38,532 nt of DNA from Sphingopyxis sp. GTDB lineage: Bacteria > Pseudomonadota > Alphaproteobacteria > Sphingomonadales > Sphingomonadaceae. Of this stretch, positions 26,175-34,600 are shown piece by piece. The first letter of the stretch is position 1; each line of letters begins with the position of its first letter. Under the pieces are notes generated by a model. That model saw nothing but the letters and a program-made list of their open reading frames with translations, was not told where the DNA came from and searched no databases. The DNA is taken from the NCBI RefSeq assembly GCF_016793825.1, contig NZ_JAEULM010000015.1:1-38532 (forward strand), read 5' to 3'. The position numbers were made by a program, and so were the translations under genes.

Positions 26175-27572
26175 ATGTCGAGAAAGCGTACCGCAATCCT
26201 GTTGCTATCCGCCACCGCGCTTGTCGTGATTGCCCGTCCCGCCGGAGCGCAGCGTCTCGAACTGAAATCCGCTGTCGAAACCGCGATGCAGACGAACCCC
26301 GAGATCAATCAGGCGGTCGAAAACCGGCTCGCGATCGAGTTCGAACGCGAACAGGCGCAGCGCCTGTTCCTGCCGCGCATTTCGGTCGAAGGGTCGGTCG
26401 GTATCCGCCGGCTTGAAAATGGAACGCGCCGGGCGCTCGGCATCGCCGACGACAAGCTCTACCCCGCCGAAGCGGGGCTGAGGCTGGAACAGACGCTGTT
26501 CGACGGAGGCGTCAAACGGCAGGAAGTGAAGCGGCAGGCCGCGCGCACCGACGGTGCCGCGTTCCGCGTGGAAGAGCGCTCGCAATTCATCGCCTTGCAG
26601 GTGACGCGCCAATATCTCGATTATCTGCTCCAGCAACGCATCGTCGCGGCGTCGGAGGACAATATCGGTTTCCACAGCAAGCTGGTGACAGACCTGCGCG
26701 AAGGCGTGGCGAAAGGGTCGCTGAGCATTGCCGATCAGCAGCAGGCCGAAGAGCGCCAGCAGGCGGCCCAGTCGCGGCTGACCGAGGCCAATCTCGATCT
26801 TGTCAACACCGCGGCGTCGTTCCGGACGCTTACGGGGCTTGATCTTGTCGACGGTGCCGCGCTGCCGCCGTCGCTGGCCAATGCCATTCCGGGGACACTG
26901 GAGGAGGCTTTGGCGCGTGCCCGCGAAAGAAATCCGCGGGTGCGCGAAGCGCAGGCCGACCTCGATAGCGCCCATTCCATGGTGTCGAAGGCGAAGGCCG
27001 AGATGATGCCGACGCTCTCGCTCGAAGGCAATGCGCGGATCGGCGACGATATCGACGGCTTTCGGGGCGAGACGAACGACCTTCAGGCGGGCGTGGTGAT
27101 GCGTTGGGACGTCTTCAACGGCGGCGTCAAACGTTCGAAAGTCCAGGAAATGAACCGCCGCGAGCGCGAAGCCCGGTTCCGGGTCGACCAGATGGTGCGC
27201 GAAGCCGAGGAGGATGTTCGCGTCGCGTGGAACACGTGGGACGCGCAGGGCAGGCTGGTCAAGGAACTGGAAGAACAGAGCCGTGTTTCGGACGAATTGC
27301 TGCGGTCGTATCAGGCGCAGTTCAACGTCGGTCGTCGCTCGCTGCTCGACGTCCTCGATGCGCAGAACACCCGTTACAATGTCCAGGTGCGCGCCGAGAC
27401 GGCGAAGTTCGCGCAATTCTACGCCGAGTTCAAGCTGCTCGCGGCGCTGAACGACCTGCTTTACGCGATGGAGGTCGCACCGCCGAAGGCCGCGACGGCG
27501 AATGCCCGCGAACGCTTCAAGGTGGCACCGGCGCCTGACATGAATCCGGAATCGCTGCGGGATCCTACATGA
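26175..27572 (+). CDS. TolC-family outer membrane channel (second T1SS, LapE/AggA-like)
   Basis: 465 residues from the ATG at 26175, chosen because AGGGGA stands about 6 bases before it; an upstream ATG at 26154 lacks this. A signal peptide ends near RPAGAQ. Two TolC repeats follow: LKSAVETAMQTNPEINQAVE and ERLFLPR-type strands in the first, and ALARARERNPRVREAQADLD, VMRWDVFNGG and LLDVLDAQNTRYN in the second. These are the hallmarks of AggA/LapE-type T1SS channels. The gene is 46 bp after the adhesin, with a small GCGCC/GGCGC hairpin in the gap (26133-26149). It overlaps the ABC gene by 4 bp. It should form the outer membrane exit for the giant adhesin. Confidence 0.94.
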   Translation: MSRKRTAILLLSATALVVIARPAGAQRLELKSAVETAMQTNPEINQAVENRLAIEFEREQAQRLFLPRISVEGSVGIRRLENGTRRALGIADDKLYPAEAGLRLEQTLFDGGVKRQEVKRQAARTDGAAFRVEERSQFIALQVTRQYLDYLLQQRIVAASEDNIGFHSKLVTDLREGVAKGSLSIADQQQAEERQQAAQSRLTEANLDLVNTAASFRTLTGLDLVDGAALPPSLANAIPGTLEEALARARERNPRVREAQADLDSAHSMVSKAKAEMMPTLSLEGNARIGDDIDGFRGETNDLQAGVVMRWDVFNGGVKRSKVQEMNRREREARFRVDQMVREAEEDVRVAWNTWDAQGRLVKELEEQSRVSDELLRSYQAQFNVGRRSLLDVLDAQNTRYNVQVRAETAKFAQFYAEFKLLAALNDLLYAMEVAPPKAATANARERFKVAPAPDMNPESLRDPT

Positions 27573-29749
27573 ATTATCCGGCTCATGCAGGCCGCGCGCG
27601 CCGCATGGCGCCGCCGCGGGCGACCTTCGACGCCTGGACGGCAGACCCGGTGCATGGCGACGAGTTGCTGGGGGCGGTCGCGCGGATCGCGGAAATGTTC
27701 GAGCGGCCATTTTCGGAAGCACGGGTGAAGAAGGGTCTGGCGCTCGACGAAGACGGGCATCTTCCGCTCGATCAACTGGATCACGCACTCGAAGCGGTGG
27801 GGCTGCGGTGCCACCTTGTCCGTCGTGCGCTTGGCGGGTGGAGCGACCAGGATGTACCTGCCATCCTGTTCCTTTCCGACGACAGGCCCGTGATCGTCAC
27901 CGCGATCGACCCCGACTATTGTACCGTCCGCCTGCCGGCGGGCAGCAACGATATCCAGATCGAGCGCGCGCATCTTGAAACGGTATATTCGGGCAAGGGC
28001 GTCGTCGTGCGCCACGACCCGGCGAGCGAGGCGGCCCGCGAACGGCCCTGGGACGAGGCGCCGCGTAAGCACTGGTTCTGGAGTGAGGTTCGCAAGGAAC
28101 GCGACCAGTACGCTTACGTGATGCTGGCGTCGCTTCTGATCAACCTGCTGGCGTTCGCGATGCCGCTGTTCACGATGAACGTGTATGATCGCATCATCCC
28201 GAACAAGGCGGCGTCGAGCCTTTGGGTGCTGGCACTTGGCGCGGTCTTTGCCATCGCGGTCGAATATTCGCTCCGGCTGGCGCGAACCGGGCTGATCGAC
28301 GAGGTCGGACGCGGGATCGATGCGCGGCTCTCGCAGCGCTTGCTCGACAAGGTGCTGAACCTGCCGCTCGCCACCCAGCGCGGAAGCACAGGTGCGCTCG
28401 CCCGGCGCGTGACCGAATATGAACAGGTGCGCGATTTCTTTGCGTCCACCACCATCGTCTTGGTCACCGATATCCTGTTCCTGTTCGTCTTCGTCGCCCT
28501 GATCGCCGTGATCGGCGGCTGGCTGGCGGTCATCCCGATCGTTGCGGCGGCCATCATGCTCATGATGGGCTGGCGGTTGCAGCGCAGGATGAGCGCCGCG
28601 GTCGCCGACGCGCAGGTCGATGCCAGCCTGCTCCAGACGACGCTCATCGAATCGATCGGCAGTCTGGAGACGGTAAAGGCCTGCCGCGCCGAAGGTCGGA
28701 TGCTCGGCAAATGGCGCCGGCTGTCGGCATCGAATGCCTATACGCAGGAAGAAATGCGCAAGTTGACGGCGACGGCGGTCAACCTCGCCACGCTTTGCCA
28801 GCAGGGAACCAGCATCGCACTGGTCATGGGCGGATTTTATCTGTTCAACGCGGGCGCGATCTCGATGGGCGCGATCATCGCGGTAGTCATGCTCGCGAGC
28901 CGTTCGCTTGCACCGGTCGGCCAGCTTGCCTTCTTGATGACGCGCGGTCGGCAGGCGTTCGTCACGCTGAACAGCCTGCAGCTGTTGATGGATCAGGACG
29001 ACGAGCGCGAAAAGGGTGCGCTGTCCGTTGCGCCCGAGGTGCGCGACGGGGCGCTGCAGCTTGACCATGTGGCCTTCTGCTATCCCGACACCGAGCGGGA
29101 ATCGCTCTCCGACATCAATCTTGTCATTGCGCCGGGCGAACGGATCGGGCTGATCGGCCGCGTCGCGTCCGGCAAATCGACACTGGGCCGGCTGCTTTGC
29201 GGCCTCTATGATCCGGTGGCGGGCAGCTATCGCATCGACGGGCTCGAAAGCCGACAATATGACCCGCACGACCTGCGATCGACGCTGCGCTTTGTCGGGC
29301 AGGATGCCGAATTGTTCAGCGGCACCGTGCGCGAGAACCTGTTGGTAGGCGCGAGCGACGTCGGCGATGCCGAGGTGATCGACGCGGTCAGGCGATCGGG
29401 CGCGGACATCTTCCTCGGCCGCGATGCGACGGGGTTCGATTTTCATATCGGCGAGCGCGGCGCCCGGCTGTCGGGCGGGCAGCGAAGCTTCCTCGTCCTG
29501 GCGCGGGCGCTGATGAATCCCGCACATCTGCTGTTCCTCGACGAGCCGACCGGCGCGATGGACAGCCAGACCGAACAACTCTTCGTCGATCGGCTCCGCA
29601 CCGCTGTTCCGTCCTCGGGAACCCTGATCGTCGCGACTCACCGCATGGCGGTTCTCGGACTTGTCGATCGACTGATCGTCATGGACAATGGCCGTATCGT
29701 CGCTGACGGTCCGCGCGACGAAATCCTGGCCCAACGGGCGATGCCATGA
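27569..29749 (+). CDS. Type I secretion ABC transporter with C39-like domain (LapB-like)
   Basis: 726 residues. Residues about 30-150 are a degenerate C39 peptidase-like domain; no catalytic Cys is seen in the expected N-terminal position, as in LapB and HlyB-type exporters where it only binds substrate. The transmembrane domain covers about 180-470 (SLLINLLAFAMPLFTMNVYD, and IVLVTDILFLFVFVALIAVI). The ATPase domain has Walker A GRVASGKST (about 530), Q-loop RFVGQDAELFSG, signature LSGGQRS (about 634), Walker B LLFLDEPTGAMD and H-loop ATHR. It should drive adhesin export across the inner membrane. Its ATG overlaps the tolC stop, and its own stop overlaps the next ATG, each by 4 bp. Confidence 0.95.
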   Translation: MNYPAHAGRARRMAPPRATFDAWTADPVHGDELLGAVARIAEMFERPFSEARVKKGLALDEDGHLPLDQLDHALEAVGLRCHLVRRALGGWSDQDVPAILFLSDDRPVIVTAIDPDYCTVRLPAGSNDIQIERAHLETVYSGKGVVVRHDPASEAARERPWDEAPRKHWFWSEVRKERDQYAYVMLASLLINLLAFAMPLFTMNVYDRIIPNKAASSLWVLALGAVFAIAVEYSLRLARTGLIDEVGRGIDARLSQRLLDKVLNLPLATQRGSTGALARRVTEYEQVRDFFASTTIVLVTDILFLFVFVALIAVIGGWLAVIPIVAAAIMLMMGWRLQRRMSAAVADAQVDASLLQTTLIESIGSLETVKACRAEGRMLGKWRRLSASNAYTQEEMRKLTATAVNLATLCQQGTSIALVMGGFYLFNAGAISMGAIIAVVMLASRSLAPVGQLAFLMTRGRQAFVTLNSLQLLMDQDDEREKGALSVAPEVRDGALQLDHVAFCYPDTERESLSDINLVIAPGERIGLIGRVASGKSTLGRLLCGLYDPVAGSYRIDGLESRQYDPHDLRSTLRFVGQDAELFSGTVRENLLVGASDVGDAEVIDAVRRSGADIFLGRDATGFDFHIGERGARLSGGQRSFLVLARALMNPAHLLFLDEPTGAMDSQTEQLFVDRLRTAVPSSGTLIVATHRMAVLGLVDRLIVMDNGRIVADGPRDEILAQRAMP

Positions 29750-30807
29750 GCGCGACGGCGGTCAGACGTTATGGCCCCGCGCCGCGCGAAGACCATCGCC
29801 GTACCATCCTGTGGCTGGTCGGGATCGCGGTGCTGGTCTCGCTGCTGACCTCCGAAACATTGTGGGGAAGGGTCCTCGACTTTCTGGGCGTCGAAGATCA
29901 CGGCTATTCCGACACGGACACCCCGCAGCCCTTTGTCCCCGACGCCGAGATGAAGCAGCTCATCGAACTGACGGGGGATAATGCATCCGTCCCGGCCTAT
30001 GCGCCCGAAAAGGCGATTTCGCTCAACGAAGCGATTCCGTTCACCCGCGGACCGGTGGTCGCGGCGCGACCGTTTCATCCCGTCAACATCGGGGAGGCAA
30101 CGAAGCTTACCGCGATCAGATGCCTGACGCAGGCGGTATATTATGAAGCCGGTTTCGAACCGATCGCCGGCCGCCGCGCGGTTGCGCAGGTCGTGCTCAA
30201 CCGCGCCGCGCACCCCGCCTTTCCCAAGTCGGTCTGCGGCGTCGTCTATCAGGGCGTGAACCGGCCCGTCTGTCAGTTCAGCTTCACCTGCGACGGCTCG
30301 CTCAATCGCCGACCCAACCCGCGTGCCTGGAAGGAGGCGGAAGAGGTCGCGCTGGCCGCGCTCAATGGATATGTCGACGCGACCGTGGGTTATTCCACCC
30401 ACTATCACGCGAACTACGTATCCCCGTATTGGGCGCCCAAGCTGGTCAAGATCACGCAGATCGGCGCACACATATTCTATCGCTGGCCCGGCCGGTGGGG
30501 AATGCCCGGTGCTTTCTCGGGCCAGTACAGCGGGTCTGAAGCGATTCCCGCGATCCTTCCGCGCAGTGCCGTTGTGCGACCGGGCGGCGGCGGCACCCAA
30601 AATGGGCTGGTGAAGGCGTCGGCCGAAGGTGGCGCTCTGGCGCTGCAGGATCGGCGGGCCGAAAATGACGATGGCGGACGGATCGATCCGGCGAAGGGCT
30701 GGGAACTTGCCCTGCCGCCGCTCGAGGAAACCAGCCGTGCCTCGCGCATGATGGCGCAGCAACAGGCCGGCGAATATGACATCAATGGTACGGGGAATGG
30801 TTCATGA
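29746..30807 (+). CDS. SleB-type cell wall hydrolase embedded in T1SS operon
   Basis: 353 residues. A single transmembrane helix at about 20-38 (TILWLVGIAVLVSLL) anchors it with the rest in the periplasm. Residues about 113-260 match the SleB/hydrolase-2 fold: CLTQAVYYEAGFEPIAGRRA with the conserved Glu (E134), AQVVLNRAAHPAFP, VCQFSFTCDG, and a late YSTHYHANYVSPYWA motif. Members act on peptidoglycan, usually as lytic transglycosylases, in spore germination or wall remodelling. It overlaps the LapB-like gene by 4 bp and the LapC-like gene by 4 bp, so its level is tied to the exporter. It probably opens the peptidoglycan for the secretion channel. The C-terminal 90 residues are low-complexity. 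Confidence 0.88.
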   Translation: MSATAVRRYGPAPREDHRRTILWLVGIAVLVSLLTSETLWGRVLDFLGVEDHGYSDTDTPQPFVPDAEMKQLIELTGDNASVPAYAPEKAISLNEAIPFTRGPVVAARPFHPVNIGEATKLTAIRCLTQAVYYEAGFEPIAGRRAVAQVVLNRAAHPAFPKSVCGVVYQGVNRPVCQFSFTCDGSLNRRPNPRAWKEAEEVALAALNGYVDATVGYSTHYHANYVSPYWAPKLVKITQIGAHIFYRWPGRWGMPGAFSGQYSGSEAIPAILPRSAVVRPGGGGTQNGLVKASAEGGALALQDRRAENDDGGRIDPAKGWELALPPLEETSRASRMMAQQQAGEYDINGTGNGS

Positions 30808-32078
30808 TCAGATCGCGCCCTTATGTGGGAACACGTCGGGTCATCTTGTCGGCGGGGGTCGGGCTTTTCGTCTTCACCAGTTGGGCAAGCTTTGCCAAGG
30901 TCGATGAGGTGACGCGCGGGCAGGGACGGGTGATCCCGTCCAGCAAGGCGCAGATCGTTCAGTCGTCCGAGCCCGCGACGATCCTCGATATCGTCGTTCG
31001 GGCCGGCCAGCCGGTCAAGAAGGGGCAATTGCTCGTTCGGCTCGACGACACCGAATCATCCTCCCAACTCGGCCAGCTTGAGGCCGAAAACCGCTCGCTG
31101 GCTGCGCGCGCCGCGCGCCTGGGCCGTGAAGGAAGCGGCACCGAAAGCTATGGCTGCGCCGACGGTACTGGAAAGACGGCCGCCGAATGCAACCAGGAGG
31201 CGGCGCTTCAGTCGGCCCGCGCCGCCACGCTGCGCAGTCGCAAGATGGCGTTGGGATCGGCCGTCGAACAACGTCGGAGAGACTATAGCGAAGCGCAGGC
31301 GACGATCGCGTCGCTGAAATCCAGCCTCGGGTTGGCGCAAAGCCAGGTCGATATGCTCGAACCGCTCGCCGCGAAGGCGATCGTTCCGCAGACCGAGTTG
31401 CTGGCGGCCAAGCGCGAGGCGACCGAGATCAGAGGCAAGCTCGCCGCCGCCGAACAAGGCGCCTCGCGGGCGGCCGCGGCGATCAACGAGGCGTTGGCAC
31501 AGGCGTCCGAGGCGGGAAACCAGTTCCGGCAGGAAGCGCTCGACGAACGCAATCAGCTGATGGCGAAGATGGCGGTGAATTCGGAATCGCTCCGCGGTGC
31601 CGCGGGTCGGCGTCAACGCAGCGAGATCCGGTCGCCCGCGACGGGTATCGTGAACGACGTACAGGTTACGACCGAGGGCGGCTTCGTCCAGGCCGGGCAA
31701 AAGATCATGCAGGTCGTGCCCGTTGGCGACAAGCTGCTCGTCGAAGCGCGCGTCGCGCCGCGCGATATCGCCTTTATCAAGGTTGGCGACCGGGCCAATG
31801 TCAAGGTCACGGCCTATGATTTCGCGATCTATGGAGGCCTGTCTGGCAAGGTCGTGCAGATCTCCGCCGACAGCATTTACGACGAGGCGGCGAAGGAGGC
31901 CTATTTCACCGTCGTCGTCGAGACCGACCTGGCCTACCTGAAAAACGGACGTCGCCGCTTGCCGATCACCCCGGGAATGATCTGCGACGTCGAGGTCATA
32001 ACGGGCAAGAAAAGCGTCCTCAGCTATTTGTTCAAGCCGTTCCTGAGGGCGCGTTCGGAGGCCTTAACCGAACGTTGA
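30804..32078 (+). CDS. Type I secretion membrane fusion protein (LapC/HlyD-like)
   Basis: 424 residues. A transmembrane helix at about 12-32 (RVILSAGVGLFVFTSWASFA) is followed by the first lipoyl half (AQIVQSSEPATILDIVVRAG), a long coiled coil (about 85-265), the second half (IRSPATGIVNDVQVTTEGGF) and the beta-barrel end (VAPRDIAFIKVGDRANVKVT, GMICDVEV). This is the standard LapC/HlyD architecture. It should bind the LapB-like exporter and the TolC-like channel at 26175. It is the last gene of the adhesin operon and starts in a 4-bp overlap with the cell-wall hydrolase gene. A strong hairpin follows the stop. Confidence 0.94.
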   Translation: MIRSRPYVGTRRVILSAGVGLFVFTSWASFAKVDEVTRGQGRVIPSSKAQIVQSSEPATILDIVVRAGQPVKKGQLLVRLDDTESSSQLGQLEAENRSLAARAARLGREGSGTESYGCADGTGKTAAECNQEAALQSARAATLRSRKMALGSAVEQRRRDYSEAQATIASLKSSLGLAQSQVDMLEPLAAKAIVPQTELLAAKREATEIRGKLAAAEQGASRAAAAINEALAQASEAGNQFRQEALDERNQLMAKMAVNSESLRGAAGRRQRSEIRSPATGIVNDVQVTTEGGFVQAGQKIMQVVPVGDKLLVEARVAPRDIAFIKVGDRANVKVTAYDFAIYGGLSGKVVQISADSIYDEAAKEAYFTVVVETDLAYLKNGRRRLPITPGMICDVEVITGKKSVLSYLFKPFLRARSEALTER

Positions 32079-32123
32079 CGAACCGGCGGCGCTGCGTTTC
32101 GCTGGACGCGCGCCGTCGGTTCG
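32079..32123 (+). terminator. Hairpin directly after the adhesin export operon (probable terminator)
   Basis: A 14-bp arm (32079-32092, CGAACCGGCGGCGC) pairs with 32110-32123 (GCGCCGTCGGTTCG) with only one G-T wobble, around a 17-base loop. It begins right after the adaptor stop at 32078. There is no T-tract, so termination strength is uncertain. The next gene is convergent. Confidence 0.55.
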
Positions 32124-32183
32124 AGGAGGTTCCGAACAAAGGGAACGGGCAGGGGCGTGCGCCTGACCCGCTCGTCGCAGGCC

Positions 32184-32921
32184 TCAGGCGGCCCGGCCGG
32201 TCACCGGCGACAGCCTGGGGAGAGCCCGCACCGGCCGCACCTCCCGCAAATTCAGCTGCACCGGTTCACCTAAACCATTTTTCACTCCCCAGGTCGCTGC
32301 CTGGGTGCGGTTTTCGACGCCCAGCTTGCGCAGGATCGCCTTGACGTGAACCTTGACCGTCGCTTCGCAGATGCTGAACTGGCGGGCGATCACCTTGTTC
32401 GCCATGCCGGCCATGATGCTTTCGAGAATCTCGATCTCGCGTTCGGACAGCCCCACCGCAGAGGCGCTGCTCTTCCAGTCGCCCGCTGCGGCCGTCGGAA
32501 TCCAGTTCGTGATGTTCGTGATGAGCTGCGATGGAAACACTTTTTCGCCCATGGCGACAAGCCGGATCGATTCCGCCAGCGGAGCGCACGAAATTTCCTT
32601 GATGATGACACCATCCGCGCCGAGCTGAAACGCTTCCACGACTTCCTCGAACGAATATTGGTCAAGGAGAAGCGCGATGCGCGCCTCGGTTCGCCTTGCT
32701 GCAATTTCGCGGCAAGCATCCCGCCCATTGCCGCCGGCGCCATCGATCACGATGACATGGTCGGCCTTGTCGCGGAGAATTTGCCCCTGTGCATTCAAAA
32801 GTGCCGATACGTCCGAAACCGAAGCCTCGATGGTGAAACTCTCACCCGAAAGTATCTGCCGCAGTCCCTCACGTGCGATCTCGTTTTTTGCGAGCATCGA
32901 AATGGAAATAACCTTCGACAT
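32184..32921 (-). CDS. NarL/LuxR-type regulator with degenerate receiver domain
   Basis: 245 residues. The N-terminal 120 residues have a response-regulator fold (AREGLRQIL, VIVIDG with D60, GADGVIIKEIS with K108). The usual acidic pair after strand 1 is replaced by MLAKN, and the conserved Thr/Ser is replaced by Asp (D87 in LLLDQYS). Normal phosphorylation is therefore doubtful. A LuxR HTH follows at about 153-217 (GLSEREIEILESIMAGMANK, then ATVKVHVKAILRKLGVENRT). It lies convergent to the adhesin operon and beside the LapG-like gene, so it may regulate adhesion or polysaccharide genes. The ATG at 32921 begins MSKVISISML. Confidence 0.88.
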   Translation of the reverse strand: MSKVISISMLAKNEIAREGLRQILSGESFTIEASVSDVSALLNAQGQILRDKADHVIVIDGAGGNGRDACREIAARRTEARIALLLDQYSFEEVVEAFQLGADGVIIKEISCAPLAESIRLVAMGEKVFPSQLITNITNWIPTAAAGDWKSSASAVGLSEREIEILESIMAGMANKVIARQFSICEATVKVHVKAILRKLGVENRTQAATWGVKNGLGEPVQLNLREVRPVRALPRLSPVTGRAA

Positions 32922-33472
32922 TTTCCGCCTCCCTGAAGTTCTCAGTCAAGGCAACCCTTCTAGACTGTGAGGTTCGATCGACGGCGACCTTCGCCGATCC
33001 TCCTTTCTCTCTGTTAAGATTTGTTAAGATCAGTGCTTTCAAAACCAATTGCTGCAATAATGGTTATACCAGCAGCTTACGGAATCCATGCAGAATCGCA
33101 CCATTACCCCCTAAGAGGTATGACCGAAATTCGCCCCACGCGATGGCTTCTCCCCCTCTTGGTCGGGCGCTCGCCGCCAAACCGTAGCAAATGCAACAGC
33201 TTATGCTTAGCACATCCGAGGAAAAAAGGGAAAGTGCGACAATCCTTCCGGATAGCGCCCCAGGCGCAAGAGTGACTTCAAACGGTCAAATACCGATAAT
33301 GTTAAGGAAATATGTTAACTCTTGCGTTGCATTTGGGTGAACGGAGCGCTCAAAATGGGGTTTCCGAGTCGCGACGCTAGCGCAACCGATTCGGACCTTT
33401 CTTTACAGCTGAACCTGCGGGGCAAAACCCCGATGTCTCCGTATCTTGCAATGAGGATCGCGGAGACGGGCT
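32922..33472. promoter_or_regulatory. Long AT-richer region upstream of the NarL-type regulator
   Basis: About 550 bp. A direct repeat TGTTAAGAT lies at 33012-33020 and 33022-33030 (10-bp period), and TGTTAAGG/TGTTAAC at 33300-33307 and 33313-33319. The first pair is about 90-110 bp upstream of the regulator start on the minus strand, a suitable place for an operator. TTGTTAAGAT also occurs before the giant adhesin gene. Open frames in this stretch have no domain or good start, so I see no supported gene. Confidence 0.45.
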
Positions 33473-34600
33473 TTATGTCGCCGGCCGGATCTCGCCGCCG
33501 AGGAGCCACCGATAGCGTGCGATCGCATGGCGAGCGATCGCGACGCTCGCCGCGCGAACATCGTTCGGTTCCCGGCCGCGGATGCTGCTTTTATACGACT
33601 GCCTCACCGGGTAGGCGACGTTGTCGGCCGTCGTCGCCGTCGGTGCTTTTGTTGCTGCCGGAATGGCGGCAATCGGCTGAACAGGTTGCGTGTCGAGATA
33701 TCCATGCACCCAGCGGCGTTCGCCGCTGAAAGACATGATGGGCCGGACCGCATTTGCCCGGCCACCGTCATAGATACGATCGGTCATGTTATCGAGCGCG
33801 ACCCATCCTGCTCCGGACCGCACGAGGAGGAGGGCATGGTCGGCGTTGAGAGCAAGGTCCCTCAGAAGAACCAGCTTCACCCTGTCGCCGCCAATGCCCG
33901 CAGCGCGTAGCAACTGCATTTTCAGAATCGCAAAATCCTCGCAGTCGCCGCTGCCGCGTGCGAGCGTCTCTGCTGCGGTGGCCCAGACGTCGTCCTGCCC
34001 ATAATTGCGCGCGTCCGTCTTGTAGGTAAGGCGGTGGTTGACCCACAGATTGATGCGATCGAGCGTTTCCGTCTCGACCAGGCCGTCCCCGACATGCGCC
34101 TTTTCGAGTTCGCTCTGCATCAGGCGCTTGGGTGGAGCGCGGCGAACGCGGTTCCATCGATCGTCGAAGCGTGTGCGGTCGACGGGGATTGCGGTCGTGC
34201 CAAGTTCGGAATTGCCATCGGCCGCATCGGTCATCCTGCTGATCGGCATCGGCGCGCAGTGATCCCGCGACCGGGGCGAAGGGCCGCTCTCGGCCGACGC
34301 AGGCTGGAAAGCGGCAGCGGGCGGTGGTGCAGCGCCTTCCTGCGCCAAGCGGATACGGTCGAGCGCGCTGGGCGCCGGAGCCGCCGGCGCCGGCGCGGCG
34401 AGCCCGACCGACGAAACGGCCGCAAGAGCGGGGGCCTTGCGGCAGATATCGTCCTGAAACGATGCAGGCTTCGCGTTGGATGTGCGCACGCTTGCAGCGC
34501 CGACTGCACACGGCGCGGTATTTGGCACGGCGGCGGCTGCAAACAGCACGGCTGCAAACCATGGGCGCGCCCGGCGTGTCGGGAGAGGCGACGACATCAT
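33473..34600 (-). CDS. Transglutaminase-like cysteine protease (BTLCP, LapG-like)
   Basis: 375 residues. The N-terminus has a likely signal (RARPWFAAVLFAAAA), followed by about 110 low-complexity residues that LapG itself lacks. The BTLCP domain (about 140-310) contains the catalytic triad C220 (GSGDCEDFAILK), H255 (NADHALLLV) and D270 (VALDNMTD), with spacing close to that of Pseudomonas LapG. LapG cleaves the N-terminal region of LapA-type adhesins at a di-alanine, releasing them when c-di-GMP is low. The adhesin encoded at 17348 has such a site. The C-terminal 65 residues are an extension of unknown role. AGGGA precedes the first of two adjacent ATGs. No LapD-like receptor gene is seen in the window. 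Confidence 0.9.
   Translation of the reverse strand: MMSSPLPTRRARPWFAAVLFAAAAVPNTAPCAVGAASVRTSNAKPASFQDDICRKAPALAAVSSVGLAAPAPAAPAPSALDRIRLAQEGAAPPPAAAFQPASAESGPSPRSRDHCAPMPISRMTDAADGNSELGTTAIPVDRTRFDDRWNRVRRAPPKRLMQSELEKAHVGDGLVETETLDRINLWVNHRLTYKTDARNYGQDDVWATAAETLARGSGDCEDFAILKMQLLRAAGIGGDRVKLVLLRDLALNADHALLLVRSGAGWVALDNMTDRIYDGGRANAVRPIMSFSGERRWVHGYLDTQPVQPIAAIPAATKAPTATTADNVAYPVRQSYKSSIRGREPNDVRAASVAIARHAIARYRWLLGGEIRPAT

Noticed and set aside
27461-29734. Antisense frame of over 750 codons opposite the LapB-like gene
   Set aside because: The plus strand carries all ABC motifs in order; the antisense translation has no recognisable domain.
16980-33320. TTAA-rich sites as CtrA boxes (TTAA-N7-TTAA)
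   Set aside because: The spacings between TTAA elements are 6, 8 or 9 bases in the cases checked, not 7, so they do not fit the CtrA consensus.
33021-33729. Small plus-strand frames between the regulator and the BTLCP gene
   Set aside because: No ribosome binding site, no domain, and the right-hand one lies mostly antisense to the protease gene.
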